Positions 13,908-23,783 of a stretch of 64,000 nucleotides of DNA are shown here, one piece after another. A model generated the notes under the pieces. That model was not told where the DNA came from, did not search any database, and saw only the letters and a program-made list of their open reading frames with translations. Position 1 is the stretch's first letter. Each line of letters begins with the position of its first letter. The translations under genes and the position numbers were made by a program. Origin of the DNA: Cyanobium sp. FACHB-13342 (GTDB lineage Bacteria; Cyanobacteriota; Cyanobacteriia; PCC-6307; Cyanobiaceae); the NCBI RefSeq assembly GCF_014697415.1, contig NZ_JACJRT010000007.1, positions 227,674-291,673 of the forward strand, read 5' to 3'.

Positions 13908-16900
13908 GGCTTGGGGGTGGGCTGCGCCAGGGCGCGATAGGTGGCCCAGCGGCACGCCAGCTCGCGCTGGGCCTGGCGCACCAGGGCCCGGGCCCGCTCC
14001 GGCTGGCTGTAGCGCAGCATGCGGAAGCGATTTTCCCGCTCCATCGCCTCCTCGAGGGAGCGCTTCGGCGCCGGGCTGTCGAGCTGCAGGGGTGTCTCGC
14101 CCCGCTCGGCGCGGCGGGGGTCGTAGCGGTAGAGCAGCCAACGGCCCGAATCCACCGCCAGCTTCTGGTGCGCCATGCCCTGGGCCATGTCGATGCCGTG
14201 GGCGATGCAGTGGGAGTAAGCAATGATCAGCGAAGGCCCTGGGTAGCTCTCGGCCTCCAGAAACGCGCGGATGGTGTGCTCGTCGCGGGCCCCCATGGCC
14301 ACGCTGGCCACGTAGACAGTGCCGTAGGTCATCGCCATCAGGCCCAGGTCTTTTTTGGGGGCCGCCTTGCCCGCCGCCGCAAACTTGGCCACCGCACCGC
14401 GGGGGGTGCTCTTGGAAGCCTGGCCGCCGGTGTTGGAGTACACCTCGGTGTCGAGCACCAGGGCATTCACATCCCGGCCACTGGCCAGCACGTGGTCGAG
14501 GCCGCCAAAGCCGATGTCGTAGGCCCAGCCATCGCCGCCCACCAGCCACACGCTGGTCTTCACCAGGGCATCGGCCAGCTCCAGCAGCTGGCGGGCCTCC
14601 CCGGCGATGGCGTCGCCTGGGGTGCTCTCCAGCACGGCCTGCAGCCGCTGCTTCAAGGCCGCCACCCGCTGGCGCTGCTCGACGATGCCGGCCTCATCGC
14701 TCTGGTCGGCCCAGCGCAGGGCGTCCAGCAGGGAAGGCGGGAGTTGTTCCGGCTGCAGCTGGCCCGCCAGCCGCTCCAAGCCATCGAGGGCCATCTGGCG
14801 CTGCTGGTCGCGTGCCACCCGCATGCCGTAGCCGAATTCGGCGTTGTCTTCAAACAGGGAATTGCTCCAGGCCGGCCCCCGCCCCTCGGCATTGGCACTC
14901 CAGGGGGTGGTGGGCAGGTTGCCGCCATAGATCGAACTGCAACCGGTGGCGTTGGCGATCAGCATCCGATCGCCGAACAGCTGGGAGGCGAGCTTGAGGT
15001 AGGGGGTTTCGCCGCAGCCACCGCAGGCCCCGGAAAACTCAAACAAGGGCTGCTGCAGCTGCTGCTGGCCGATCTTGTGCAGGTTGAGATCGGCGCGCGG
15101 CACCTCCGGCAACTGCAGGAAGAAGTCCCAGTGGCCGCGGGCCTGCTGGCGCAACGGCCGCTGCGGCGCCATGTTGATCGCCTTGCGCTGCGGCTCACTG
15201 CGGTCGCGGGCGGGGCACACCTCCACGCACAGGGCACAGCCGGTGCAGTCTTCTGAGGCCACCTGCAGGGTGAAGGTCTGGCCGGCGAAGGCGGGGTCGC
15301 GGGCGGGGGCGGTGCGGAAGCCTTCGGGGGCGGAGGCAAAGGCCTCCGGGGCGCCCACCTTGGCGCGGATCACCGCATGGGGACACACCATCACGCACTT
15401 GCCGCACTGCACGCACAGGTCGGTTTCCCAGACGGGCACCGCAGCGGCGATGTTGCGCTTCTCCCAGCGGGCCGTACCCACCGGCCAGGTGCCGTCGCAA
15501 GGCAGGGCGCTCACCGGCAGGGCATCGCCGCGGCGCTCCAGCATCGGCCCGATCACGGTGCGCACAAACGCCGGAGCCGTGGCGAGGCGGTCCTGCGGCA
15601 ACGGTGCCGGGATCGGGGCCGTGGCAGCGGCGTCCAGGGCCTGCCAATCGAGGGGCTCCAGGTGATCGAGGCTGGCGTCGAGGGCCGCCAGGTTCATCGC
15701 CACCACCGCCTCGCCCTTGCGGCCATAGCTGTGCTGAATCGAGGCGCGAATGCGTTCGATCGCCTCATGGCGCGGCAACACGCCACTGAGGGCAAAGAAA
15801 CAGGCCTGCATCACCGTATTGATGTGGGGCCCCATGCCCGCCTGCCGCGCCACCTGATAGGCATTGATCTGGTGCACCGCGAGCCGCTTGCTGCGGATCT
15901 GGGCGCGCAGGGCTTCCGGCAGCCGCGCCCAGGTGTCGGCGGGGGCGAAGGGGCTGTTGAGCAACAACACACCACCGGGCTCGATGCCAGCCAGCAGATC
16001 GAAACGCTCGACAAAGTCCCACTGGTGGCAGGCCACGAAGGTGGGCCGCTGGATCAGGTAGGTGGAGCGGATCGGCCGGGGGCCGAAGCGCAGGTGCGAC
16101 ACCGTGACCGACCCCGATTTCTTGGAGTCGTACACGAAATAGCCCTGGGCCCAAAGATCGGTGCCCTCGCCGATGATCTTGATGGCCGCCTTGTTGGCCC
16201 CCACCGTGCCATCGGAGCCCAGGCCGTAGAACACGGCGCGCACCTCGGCTTGGTCGGTGTGGAAGCCCTGTTCGAGGGCATCGTCGAATGGCAGGGAGCG
16301 GTGGGTGACGTCATCGTCAATCCCCACGCTGAAGTGGTTGATCGGCCGGCCCTCCCGAGCCGTCGGCAAGGGTGCCAGCAGCGGCCGCAGGTGATCGAAC
16401 ACCGCCTTCACCATCGCCGGGGTGAACTCCTTCGACGACAGCCCATAGCGGCCGCCCAACACCGCCGGCAGCGCAGCGCCATGCACCGCGACCCACTCTT
16501 CGGCCAAAGCCGCCACCACATCGAGGTAGAGGGGTTCACCGGGGGCACCCGGCTCCTTGCAGCGGTCGAGCACGGCGATCGCCCGGGTGCTGGCCGGCAG
16601 GGCCTCCACCAGCAGCCGGGCGGCAAAGGGGCGGAACAGCCGCACCTTCAGCACCCCCACCCGCTCGCCGGCAGCCTGCAGCGCCTCGGCCGTTTCCACG
16701 GCGGTCTCGCAGCCGGAGCCCATCAGCACCAGCACCCGCTCCGCATCGGCGGGGCCGACGTAGTCGTAGGGGCGGTAGTGGCGACCGGTGAGCTCCCCGA
16801 AACGGTCCATCGCCTCGATCAGCTGCCCGGGCGCTGCGTCGACGAAGCGGTTCACCGATTCCCGCGCCTGGAAGGCGACGTCGGGGTTCTGGCTGGTGCC

Positions 16901-17563
16901 GCGGATCACCGGGTGCTCAGAACTGAGGGCCCGCGCCCGGTGGGCGCTGATCTCGGTGGGGGGGATCAGCTGGCGCAGCTGGTCGTCACTGAGGGGCTCA
17001 ATCTTCTGGATTTCGTGGGAGGTGCGGAAGCCATCAAACACATGCAGATACGGAAGGCGACTGCGCAGGCTGGCCCGGGTGGCCAGGGCCGCAAAGTCGC
17101 CCGCCTCCTGCACCGAGGAGGAGACGAGAATCGCGCAGCCCGTGCCGCGGGTGGCCATCACATCGCTGTGGTCGCCGAAGATCGAGAGCCCCTGGGCCGC
17201 CAGGGAGCGGGCGGCCACGTGCAACACCGCTGACGTCAGCTCCCCCGCCAGCTTGTAGAGGTTGGGGATCATCAACAGCAGCCCCTGGCTGGCCGTGAAG
17301 GTGGTGGTGAGCGCCCCGGCCTGCAGGGCACCGTGCACGGTGCCGGCGGCACCCGCCTCGCTCTGCAGCTCCACCACGGCGGGCACCGTGCCCCAGAGGT
17401 TGGGCCGCCCCTCGGCCGCCCAGGCATCGGCCCACTCCCCCATCGGCGAGGCCGGCGTGATCGGGTAGATGGCGATCACCTCGTTGAGGCGATAGGCCAC
17501 CCGGGCCACGGCCTCGTTGCCGTCGATCGTGAGCTGGGGTGCCGTGGCCAGGGCAGCACTCAT
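13904..17563 (-). CDS. nifJ: Pyruvate:ferredoxin (flavodoxin) oxidoreductase
   Basis: A 1219-residue single-chain PFOR that converts pyruvate and CoA to acetyl-CoA and CO2 while reducing ferredoxin. It starts with NEAVARVAYRLNEVIAIYPI, has a TGRHYRPYDYVG linker, two 4Fe-4S motifs (CVQCGKCVMVCPHAV near residues 706-720 and CTGCALCVEVCPAR near 762-775), the cluster/TPP segment CGGCGETPYLKLASQLFGD, and the thiamine diphosphate motif GDGWAYDIGFGG with NTGGQASKSTPRG. The length is normal and no damage is seen. Its ATG overlaps the hypC stop by 4 bp, placing pyruvate oxidation inside the hydrogenase maturation operon. Reduced ferredoxin could feed H2 production through Hox. Confidence 0.97.
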   Translation of the reverse strand: MSAALATAPQLTIDGNEAVARVAYRLNEVIAIYPITPASPMGEWADAWAAEGRPNLWGTVPAVVELQSEAGAAGTVHGALQAGALTTTFTASQGLLLMIPNLYKLAGELTSAVLHVAARSLAAQGLSIFGDHSDVMATRGTGCAILVSSSVQEAGDFAALATRASLRSRLPYLHVFDGFRTSHEIQKIEPLSDDQLRQLIPPTEISAHRARALSSEHPVIRGTSQNPDVAFQARESVNRFVDAAPGQLIEAMDRFGELTGRHYRPYDYVGPADAERVLVLMGSGCETAVETAEALQAAGERVGVLKVRLFRPFAARLLVEALPASTRAIAVLDRCKEPGAPGEPLYLDVVAALAEEWVAVHGAALPAVLGGRYGLSSKEFTPAMVKAVFDHLRPLLAPLPTAREGRPINHFSVGIDDDVTHRSLPFDDALEQGFHTDQAEVRAVFYGLGSDGTVGANKAAIKIIGEGTDLWAQGYFVYDSKKSGSVTVSHLRFGPRPIRSTYLIQRPTFVACHQWDFVERFDLLAGIEPGGVLLLNSPFAPADTWARLPEALRAQIRSKRLAVHQINAYQVARQAGMGPHINTVMQACFFALSGVLPRHEAIERIRASIQHSYGRKGEAVVAMNLAALDASLDHLEPLDWQALDAAATAPIPAPLPQDRLATAPAFVRTVIGPMLERRGDALPVSALPCDGTWPVGTARWEKRNIAAAVPVWETDLCVQCGKCVMVCPHAVIRAKVGAPEAFASAPEGFRTAPARDPAFAGQTFTLQVASEDCTGCALCVEVCPARDRSEPQRKAINMAPQRPLRQQARGHWDFFLQLPEVPRADLNLHKIGQQQLQQPLFEFSGACGGCGETPYLKLASQLFGDRMLIANATGCSSIYGGNLPTTPWSANAEGRGPAWSNSLFEDNAEFGYGMRVARDQQRQMALDGLERLAGQLQPEQLPPSLLDALRWADQSDEAGIVEQRQRVAALKQRLQAVLESTPGDAIAGEARQLLELADALVKTSVWLVGGDGWAYDIGFGGLDHVLASGRDVNALVLDTEVYSNTGGQASKSTPRGAVAKFAAAGKAAPKKDLGLMAMTYGTVYVASVAMGARDEHTIRAFLEAESYPGPSLIIAYSHCIAHGIDMAQGMAHQKLAVDSGRWLLYRYDPRRAERGETPLQLDSPAPKRSLEEAMERENRFRMLRYSQPERARALVRQAQRELACRWATYRALAQPTPKP

Positions 17564-17781
17564 GGCTCGTCCAGCACCAGGCTCAGGGCGATGCCCACGT
17601 GCACCAGCACCCGATCCCCCACCTCCGCCTCCGGCAGGCAGGCCAGGCTCACCCACTGACGCACCCCACCGAAATCCACCTCGGCGCGGCGCCACAGGTC
17701 CGGCTCAGAGGCTTCACCGGGCCCGGCAGCGGCAGCGGGGCTGGTCACCGCGAGGATCAGGCCGGGGGTGGCCAGGCACAT
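17560..17781 (-). CDS. hypC: Hydrogenase maturation chaperone HypC
   Basis: A 73-residue chaperone that starts MCLATPGLILAV, with the essential Cys2 exposed after Met removal, and ends VGDRVLVHVGIALSLVLDEP, the usual OB-like core. HypC shuttles the Fe(CN)2CO group from HypD to the large subunit HoxH. Its start lies inside the 3' end of hypF (25 bp overlap) and its stop overlaps the nifJ start by 4 bp. An internal insert (ASEPDLWRRAEV) is compatible with family variation. Confidence 0.93.
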   Translation of the reverse strand: MCLATPGLILAVTSPAAAAGPGEASEPDLWRRAEVDFGGVRQWVSLACLPEAEVGDRVLVHVGIALSLVLDEP

Positions 17782-20138
17782 GGGGAGGCCTCCACGCTTT
17801 CCTTCGTTATAGGGAGATTGGCCAAAGCTGCCCAAAGCTGACCCAGGGCCAGACCGCCGTCGTTGCAGGGAACCTGCTCGGCCCAGTAGGGCTCCAGGCC
17901 CGCCGCCCGCAAAGCGGCGCTGGTTCTCTCCAGCAACAGGCGATTCTGAAAGCAGCCACCGGCCAGCAGCACGGGCCCATTGCCGCTGCGGGCCGCCGCC
18001 TGGGCCGCCGCCCCAGCCAGACCCGCCGCCAGGGAGGCGTGAAACGTCGCGGCCCGCTGCCGGGGCGACACCCCTGCGGCACCGGAGTCCAACAGGCTGC
18101 GCACCAGGGGGGCCCAATCGAGCCAGCCCAGCTCTAGCCCCGCCGCCGGCAGCAGGGGCATGGGCACAGGCTGGATCGGCTCAGACTGCAGCGCCAACCC
18201 CTCCAGCCGCAGCCCCGTCTCCCCCTCAAAGCTGCTGCGCTGGCACAGGCCCAGCAGGGAGGCCACCGCATCAAACAGCCGGCCGGTGCTGGAGCAGAGC
18301 GGAGTGTTGCAACCCGTGGCCAGGGCCTGCAGCAGCAGCTCCCACTCCCCCTCCGCAAAGGCTCTGCGGCAAGCAGCGGCGCCGGGGTGGGCCAGGGCCC
18401 CGGGCCCGGTGGCTACCAGCAAGCCCAGGGCCGCCCGGCGTGGTTCGGCCATCGCCCGCTCCCCTCCCGGCAGCGGGAAGGGCCGCAGGCAGGCCCAGCG
18501 CTCGGCGCCGGCAGCGGTGAGCCGCAGCAGCTCCCCGCCCCAGAGCCGGTGGCCACCCGCCGAGTCGCCGTAGCCCAGCCCATCGCAGGCCCACACCAGC
18601 AGCGGCAGTTCCAGACCGTGCTCCGCCGCCACCGCCAGCCCATGGGCCCGGTGGTGCTGCACCGTCTGCAGCGGCACCCCCCGCCGCCGGGCCGCCCCCG
18701 CCGCCAGCTGGTGGCTGCCGTAGCCGGGATGGAGATCGCAAACAAGGGCATCCAGCTGGGAGCCATAGCGCCCCAACAGCTGGTCCACCCCCTGCTGCAT
18801 CAGCTGCATCTGCCGGCCGCCGGCCAGATCGCCGAGCACCGGCGCCAGCCACACCCGGCCGCCCTGGGCCAGGGCGGGGGCATTCTTGAGGTCGCCACCG
18901 AAGGCCAGGGCGGTGCCCGGCGGAGCCTGCAGGGCCAGGGCCCTGGGGGCGTAGCCGCGGGCCCGGCGCAACAGCACCGGCCGCCCTTCGATCACCTGCA
19001 GCACCGAGTCGTCGAGGCGGCGCGCAATCGGACGGTTGTGCAGCAGAAAGCCATCGGCAATACCCGCCAGGCGCTCCAGGGCTTCGGCGGGATCGCAGCA
19101 GAGGGGTTCACCGCTGCGGTTGCCGCTGGTGGCCACCAGGGGCCGGCCAAACCCCGCCGCCAGCAGCTGGTGCAGGGGCGAAGCGGGCAGCATCACCCCC
19201 AGGGCCGCGCTGCCCGGCGCCACACCCGGAAGGGCCTCAGGCGCTCCGAGGCGGCGGCGCAGCAGCACGATTGGCGCCGCCGGATGCTGCAGCTGGAGCC
19301 GTTCGTCCGTCGATAGCTCCACCAGGGTTGTGATCGCCTCCAGATCGGCCACCAGCAGGGCAAGGGGCTTGGCGGGGCGGTGCTTGCGCTGGCGCAGCCG
19401 GGCCACCGCCGCCCCGTTGCTGGCATCCACCAGCAGCTGGAAGCCCCCCACCCCCTGCAGGGCCAGGATGCCCCCCGCGGCCAGCAGGTCCAGGGCCTGA
19501 TCGAGGGGGTCACCACCCGCCTCACCACCAGCCTCGCCACCGGGCCCGTGCCACGCCAGCCGGGGGCCGCAGGTGGGGCAGCCGATCGTTTCGGCGTGGA
19601 AGCGGCGATCAGCCGGATCATCGAACTCCCGCTGGCAGGCAGCGCACAGCGGAAAGCCCGCCAGGCTGGTGTGGGCGCGGGCGTAGGGCTCGGCGGTGGC
19701 GATCGAGTAGCGCGGCCCGCAGGCGCTGCAGCTGATGAAGGGGTAGCGGTGGCGACGGTTGGCGGGGTCGTGGAGCTCGGCCAGGCAAGCGGTGCAGGGG
19801 GCGAGGTCGGCGGCGAGGGACGGGGCAACCAGGCCTTCCCCCAGCGGCTGACCTGCAGCGGCGGCGATGCGCAGGCCAGCTGGCGCCGGAACGCGGGGCG
19901 GGAGCCAGTCCGGCTCCAATGGCTCCAACGCGCCGGGGGGCTGCAACGCCTCGGGCAACCGCCGCACCAGCAGCTCGAGGCACCGGCGCTCCCCCTGCAA
20001 CTCGAGCCGCACGGCGCCCGCGACGTTCTCCACCTCCCCCACCAGCGCCAGCTCACTGGCGAGGCGGTGCACCAGCGGCCGGAAGCCAACCCCCTGCACC
20101 ACGCCGCGGCACCAGAGGCGCAGGCGGGCCTGGCTCAT
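17757..20138 (-). CDS. hypF: Carbamoyltransferase HypF
   Basis: A 793-residue enzyme that makes carbamoyl-AMP and transfers the carbamoyl group to the HypE C-terminal cysteine. Domains in order: acylphosphatase-like (residues about 5-90, CRGVVQGVGFRP), two paired zinc fingers (Cys114/117, 137/140, 165/168, 187/190), a YrdC/Sua5-like domain (about 200-380, with KHRPAKPLALLV) and a Kae1-like C-terminal domain (DLHPGYGSHQLA, HHRAHGLAVAAEHG, LLAGGCFQNRLL). The ATG at 20138 overlaps the hypB stop by 4 bp. All domains are present, so it should be functional. Confidence 0.96.
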   Translation of the reverse strand: MSQARLRLWCRGVVQGVGFRPLVHRLASELALVGEVENVAGAVRLELQGERRCLELLVRRLPEALQPPGALEPLEPDWLPPRVPAPAGLRIAAAAGQPLGEGLVAPSLAADLAPCTACLAELHDPANRRHRYPFISCSACGPRYSIATAEPYARAHTSLAGFPLCAACQREFDDPADRRFHAETIGCPTCGPRLAWHGPGGEAGGEAGGDPLDQALDLLAAGGILALQGVGGFQLLVDASNGAAVARLRQRKHRPAKPLALLVADLEAITTLVELSTDERLQLQHPAAPIVLLRRRLGAPEALPGVAPGSAALGVMLPASPLHQLLAAGFGRPLVATSGNRSGEPLCCDPAEALERLAGIADGFLLHNRPIARRLDDSVLQVIEGRPVLLRRARGYAPRALALQAPPGTALAFGGDLKNAPALAQGGRVWLAPVLGDLAGGRQMQLMQQGVDQLLGRYGSQLDALVCDLHPGYGSHQLAAGAARRRGVPLQTVQHHRAHGLAVAAEHGLELPLLVWACDGLGYGDSAGGHRLWGGELLRLTAAGAERWACLRPFPLPGGERAMAEPRRAALGLLVATGPGALAHPGAAACRRAFAEGEWELLLQALATGCNTPLCSSTGRLFDAVASLLGLCQRSSFEGETGLRLEGLALQSEPIQPVPMPLLPAAGLELGWLDWAPLVRSLLDSGAAGVSPRQRAATFHASLAAGLAGAAAQAAARSGNGPVLLAGGCFQNRLLLERTSAALRAAGLEPYWAEQVPCNDGGLALGQLWAALANLPITKESVEASPCAWPPPA

Positions 20139-20884
20139 CGCACCGCCGGTGTGGCCAACCCGAGGGCGGCGATCAGGGCGTCGAGGCCCGCGCCACTGCG
20201 GGCGGACACCTCCAGCACCTGGGCGTGGGGCGCCACGCGGGCGATGGCGGCGTGGGCGGCGGCGCGGTCGAAGCCCACCGCCTCGGCCAGGTCGATCTTG
20301 CTGATCAGCACCAGATCGGCGCCGTGGAAAATCGGCGCGTATTTGAGCGGCTTGTCCTCGCCCTCGGTGGTGGAGAGCAGCACCACCCGCAGGCCTTCGC
20401 CGAGGTCGTAGGCGCCGGGGCACACCAAATTGCCCACGTTCTCGATCACCAGCAGCTCCAATTGCCCCAGCGCCACGCCCTGATGGCTGAGGCGATGCAC
20501 CCCCTCCGCGACCATCGGCGCCTCCAGGTGGCAGGCCTGGCCGGTGGTGATCTGCACCGCTTGCACCCCGGCGGCCTGCAGGCGGCGAGCGTCGTTGTCG
20601 GTGGCCAGATCGCCCACGATCACCGCCAGGCGCGGCGCGGCGCCCTCGGCGCTTCCCAGGCGTTGGGCCAGGGCTTCCAGCAGGGCCGTCTTGCCCGAGC
20701 CGGGGGAGGAGAGCAGGTTCACCACCGTGACCCCGGCCGCCGTGAAGCGTTGGCGCAGGGCAGCGGCCCCGGCGTCGTTGCGCTGGAGCAGGGCCGTGTG
20801 CAGCGGTAGCCGGCGCGGTTGTTCGGGGAGCGGCTCAGGGTTGGACTCAGGGGCCGGCTGTCCGCAGGAGCAGTCGCGGCACAT
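20135..20884 (-). CDS. hypB: Hydrogenase nickel incorporation GTPase HypB
   Basis: A 249-residue GTPase. It begins MCRDCSCGQ, a high-affinity nickel site, has the P-loop SSPGSGKT (residues 59-66), the switch motif VGDLATDNDARR, the IENVGNLVCPGAYDLGE metal site and ISKIDLAE for guanine binding. HypB loads nickel into HoxH together with HypA. The long histidine-rich stretch seen in some HypB proteins is missing, so it should have little storage function. The Met at 20884 was chosen over 20899 because it gives the canonical start. The 59 bp gap after hypA is the largest gap in the operon. Confidence 0.95.
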   Translation of the reverse strand: MCRDCSCGQPAPESNPEPLPEQPRRLPLHTALLQRNDAGAAALRQRFTAAGVTVVNLLSSPGSGKTALLEALAQRLGSAEGAAPRLAVIVGDLATDNDARRLQAAGVQAVQITTGQACHLEAPMVAEGVHRLSHQGVALGQLELLVIENVGNLVCPGAYDLGEGLRVVLLSTTEGEDKPLKYAPIFHGADLVLISKIDLAEAVGFDRAAAHAAIARVAPHAQVLEVSARSGAGLDALIAALGLATPAVR

Positions 20885-20943
20885 GACGGCGATCAGCAAA
20901 GGCCTGCATCCAGGCTAGAGAGGCCGGGCAGGATGGCGCCCCT

Positions 20944-21285
20944 TCACACCACCTCCAGGGCGAGCAGCCGCAGGTCGCGGCCGCGCAACAGTTGGCGACT
21001 GATGGCGCCGCAACGGGGGCAGTCGCAGCAGCCATCGGCGGCCGGGAACGGGGCGTTGCAGGCGGCGCAATGGCATTCGGCCGGTTCGCTCTCGATGCGC
21101 AGCTCGGCGCCGGCGGCGATCGTGCCCGCCATCGCCACCGGGAACGCGAAGCGCAGCGCCTCGAGCTCCACCCCCGCCAGCTCGCCCACCCGCAGGCTGA
21201 TCACCGTGATGCGGATGGCACCGTCGGCATGGGCCGCCGCCAGCGCCTGATCGCGCACCGCCTCCATCAGGCTGAGCTCATGCAT
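20944..21285 (-). CDS. hypA: Hydrogenase nickel metallochaperone HypA
   Basis: A 113-residue protein starting MHELSLMEAV, where His2 is the nickel ligand. The zinc domain is formed by CAAC (73-76) and CPRC (89-92). HypA delivers nickel to the hydrogenase large subunit with HypB. It overlaps the end of hoxW by 8 bp. Confidence 0.95.
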   Translation of the reverse strand: MHELSLMEAVRDQALAAAHADGAIRITVISLRVGELAGVELEALRFAFPVAMAGTIAAGAELRIESEPAECHCAACNAPFPAADGCCDCPRCGAISRQLLRGRDLRLLALEVV

Positions 21286-21712
21286 GGCCGCTCAGCCACT
21301 GGCGCAGCAGGGCACGGGCCGCCGGCAGGGCGGCCTGCAGCTCGGGCGACAGGGCCGTGCCGTGTTCAAAGCTGTCGGCCGGCACCCGCAGCAGATGGAC
21401 CGTGGGGGCGCGGCCGTAGAGCGCCTGGCTGATCGCCAGCAGCTGGGCTGGTTCGAGCCGGTGGCTCTCGGCGGAGCTGCCTGTCGCGCCCTTGGTAGGG
21501 GCAATCGCGATCAGCTCTGGGCCGGCCCCGGCCGGTGCCAGCCAGGCATCGATGAACAACACCGCCTCCAGCTCGGCCAACTCCGCAGCCAACTCGGGGG
21601 TGAGCTGCTGCACGCTGCGGCCTCCCACCTGCTCGGCCAGCAAGCCCCCCACCCCGTCGTCACCGCGCTGGGGGTTGCCGATGCCGATCACCAGACGCCG
21701 TGCTGAGGTCAA
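21278..21712 (-). CDS. hoxW: Hydrogenase maturation endopeptidase HoxW
   Basis: A 144-residue protease of the HybD/HoxW family. GIGNPQRGDDGVG near the start contains the first metal-binding acidic residue, FIDAW the second, and a His in VHLLRVPADSFEHG the third. It clips the C-terminal extension of HoxH after nickel insertion. No ATG is present at the right place; TTG at 21712, 8 bp after hoxH and behind GAGGGAG, is the likely start, with GTG at 21691 as an alternative. Confidence 0.88.
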   Translation of the reverse strand: MTSARRLVIGIGNPQRGDDGVGGLLAEQVGGRSVQQLTPELAAELAELEAVLFIDAWLAPAGAGPELIAIAPTKGATGSSAESHRLEPAQLLAISQALYGRAPTVHLLRVPADSFEHGTALSPELQAALPAARALLRQWLSGHA

Positions 21713-21720
21713 GGGCTCCC

Positions 21721-23196
21721 TCAATCCCGCACCCGCTCCGCCAACACCCGCCCACCGGCATCCACCAGCGCCATCCGCAGCGGCATCTGACCCGCCGCGT
21801 GGGTGCTGCAACTCAGGCAGGGGTCAAAGCAGCGGATGCCCGCTTCCACCCGGTTGAGCAGGGGCTCGGGGATCTCGGCGCCAGCGGCGACCGGCTCCGG
21901 GATGAACGCGCGGGCGATCTGGGCCACGGTGCGATTCATCGCCAGGTTGTTCTGGCCGGTGGCGATGATCAGGTTCACCCGGGTGATCAGGCCGTCGTCA
22001 TCCACCCGGTAGTGGTGAAACAACGTGCCCCGGGGCGCCTCGCTCACCCCCACCGCCTCGGTGGCGTTGAGGCCGGCATGGCTCCGCACATGGGGCGATT
22101 GCAGCTCGGCATCCTCCACCAGCTGCCCGATCGCCTCCAGGCAGGCCACGATCTCCACCAGCCGGGCGTGGTGATAGGCAAAGGACGAGGTGACAATCCG
22201 GCCGCCGCTCTCTGGGGTGCCGCTGCGGGCGCGAAACTCCGCCAGCTCCCGGTCGGCCCAGGCCGTGCCGATCCGCTCGCAGACATTGAGCCGGGCCAGC
22301 GGCCCCACCCGATACATCCCGCCGGGGTAGCCCAGGGGTTTGTAGTAGGGGAATTTCAGGTAGCTCCAGCTCTCCACCGCCTCCCCCAGAAAGCTGGCGT
22401 AATCGTCTTCCGAGAGGCCATCGGCCACGATCTGGCCCGTGGAGTCGATGAAGCGGATCGCCCCCTCGATGCATTCCCAGCCACCGTCGGGCGCCACCAG
22501 CCCCATGAACAGCGACGGGAAGTCGCCGAACGTGCGCTGCTCCCGCTGCAGGGGCCCATCCAGCAGCGCTTTGTAGAGCTCCAGCGCCCTGGCCACGGTG
22601 GCCTGGGCCTCCGGAAGCCGCTCGCGGATCCAGGCCGCCGTCGCCGCCGTCATCGGCGTGCGCACCCCACCGGGCACCGCCCAGGCGCTGTGGATCTTGC
22701 GCCCCGCCAGGCGCTCGATGAGTTGCTGACCAAACTGGCGCAGACGGATGCCGGCGCGGGCCAGGTCGGGATCGGCCACCATCAGGCCGAACACATTGCG
22801 CCGGGCCGGATCGCTCTCCCAGCCGAGCAGGAAATCGGGGCTGCTGAGGTGAAAAAAAGAGAGGGCGTGGCTCTGGGTGAGCTGGGCCAGGTTCAGCAGA
22901 CGGCGCAGCTTGCGGGCCGCCGGCGGGGGCTGCACCGCCAGCAGCTTGTCGCCGGTTTTCGCCGCCGCAAGCAGATGGCTCACCGGGCAGATGCCGCAGA
23001 TGCGGGCCGTGATTCCGGCCATCTCGGTGAACGGCCGGCCCTCGCAGAAGGTTTCGAAGCCGCGGTATTCCACCACGTGGAAACGGGCGTCGGCGATCCG
23101 GCCCGCCTCATCGAGGTGGAGGGTGATCTTGGCGTGCCCCTCGATCCGGGTCACCGGATCAATCGTGATCGTGCGGGGGGTGGGATCGGTGCCCAT
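21721..23196 (-). CDS. hoxH: NAD-coupled bidirectional NiFe hydrogenase, large subunit HoxH
   Basis: A 491-residue catalytic subunit that holds the NiFe centre. The L1 motif [10 protein letters not shown] has Cys67 and Cys70; the L2 motif [10 protein letters not shown] has Cys460 and Cys463. A tail of about 24 residues after the His-Ala of L2 is the peptide removed by HoxW. Another conserved motif, RIEGHAKI, is near residue 18. All four cysteines are present, so the protein should be active. It lies between hoxY (11 bp upstream) and hoxW (8 bp downstream). It works reversibly: H2 oxidation to NAD(P)+ or ferredoxin, or proton reduction in fermentation. Confidence 0.97.
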   Translation of the reverse strand: MGTDPTPRTITIDPVTRIEGHAKITLHLDEAGRIADARFHVVEYRGFETFCEGRPFTEMAGITARICGICPVSHLLAAAKTGDKLLAVQPPPAARKLRRLLNLAQLTQSHALSFFHLSSPDFLLGWESDPARRNVFGLMVADPDLARAGIRLRQFGQQLIERLAGRKIHSAWAVPGGVRTPMTAATAAWIRERLPEAQATVARALELYKALLDGPLQREQRTFGDFPSLFMGLVAPDGGWECIEGAIRFIDSTGQIVADGLSEDDYASFLGEAVESWSYLKFPYYKPLGYPGGMYRVGPLARLNVCERIGTAWADRELAEFRARSGTPESGGRIVTSSFAYHHARLVEIVACLEAIGQLVEDAELQSPHVRSHAGLNATEAVGVSEAPRGTLFHHYRVDDDGLITRVNLIIATGQNNLAMNRTVAQIARAFIPEPVAAGAEIPEPLLNRVEAGIRCFDPCLSCSTHAAGQMPLRMALVDAGGRVLAERVRD

Positions 23197-23207
23197 GGCG
23201 ATCGCCC

Positions 23208-23783
23208 TCAACCAAAACCCAGCATGGCCGGGCCTTCCATCGCCGGCTCCTCGCCGCGCAGCAGATGTTCGAGAAAGGTGCGGATCCGCTCTGCCGAGGG
23301 TGGACAGCCCGGCAGGTAGTGGTCCACCGGGATCACCTCGTGCAGCGGCAACACCCGCTCCAGCAGCTCCGGCACGATGCCGGGGGCATGGGGGTGCTGG
23401 GCACCGGTGTCGGCCAGCTCGAGGTAGCCGCGATCGAGCACGCTCTGGCGCGAACCCCCATCCACGCCAGCCCAGAGGTTGCGCAGACCCGGCACGTTGG
23501 CGGTCACGGCGCAGTCGCCAAACGACACCACCACCTTGCTGCGGGCCCGCAGCTGCAGGGCCAGCTCGAGGTTGTCGGCATTGGCCACCGCCCCCTCCAC
23601 CAGGCACAGATCCACCCCCTGGGGGAACACCTTGGTGTCACTCGCCACCGGTGAGTAGACGATCTCCACGGCTTCGGCGAGCTCAAAGAGCCATTCGTCG
23701 AGATCGAGGAACGACATGTGGCAGCCGCTGCAGCCCGCCAGCCACACCGTGGCGAATCGCAGTTTGGGGGGAGGGGTGGTCAT
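23208..23783 (-). CDS. hoxY: Bidirectional NiFe hydrogenase, small subunit HoxY
   Basis: A 191-residue subunit that carries the proximal 4Fe-4S cluster next to the NiFe site. Ligand motifs are [14 protein letters not shown] (near residues 18-31), [12 protein letters not shown] (near 88-99) and LPGCPPSAE (near 160-168). It is short, like other HoxY proteins, and lacks the extra cluster domain of uptake hydrogenase small subunits. It overlaps hoxU by 4 bp and is followed by hoxH. Confidence 0.95.
   Translation of the reverse strand: MTTPPPKLRFATVWLAGCSGCHMSFLDLDEWLFELAEAVEIVYSPVASDTKVFPQGVDLCLVEGAVANADNLELALQLRARSKVVVSFGDCAVTANVPGLRNLWAGVDGGSRQSVLDRGYLELADTGAQHPHAPGIVPELLERVLPLHEVIPVDHYLPGCPPSAERIRTFLEHLLRGEEPAMEGPAMLGFG

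Noticed and set aside
15377..17233. 618-residue plus-strand frame opposite nifJ
   Set aside because: It is the antisense shadow of a full-length PFOR and has composition rich in His, Gln and Arg, typical of such shadows.
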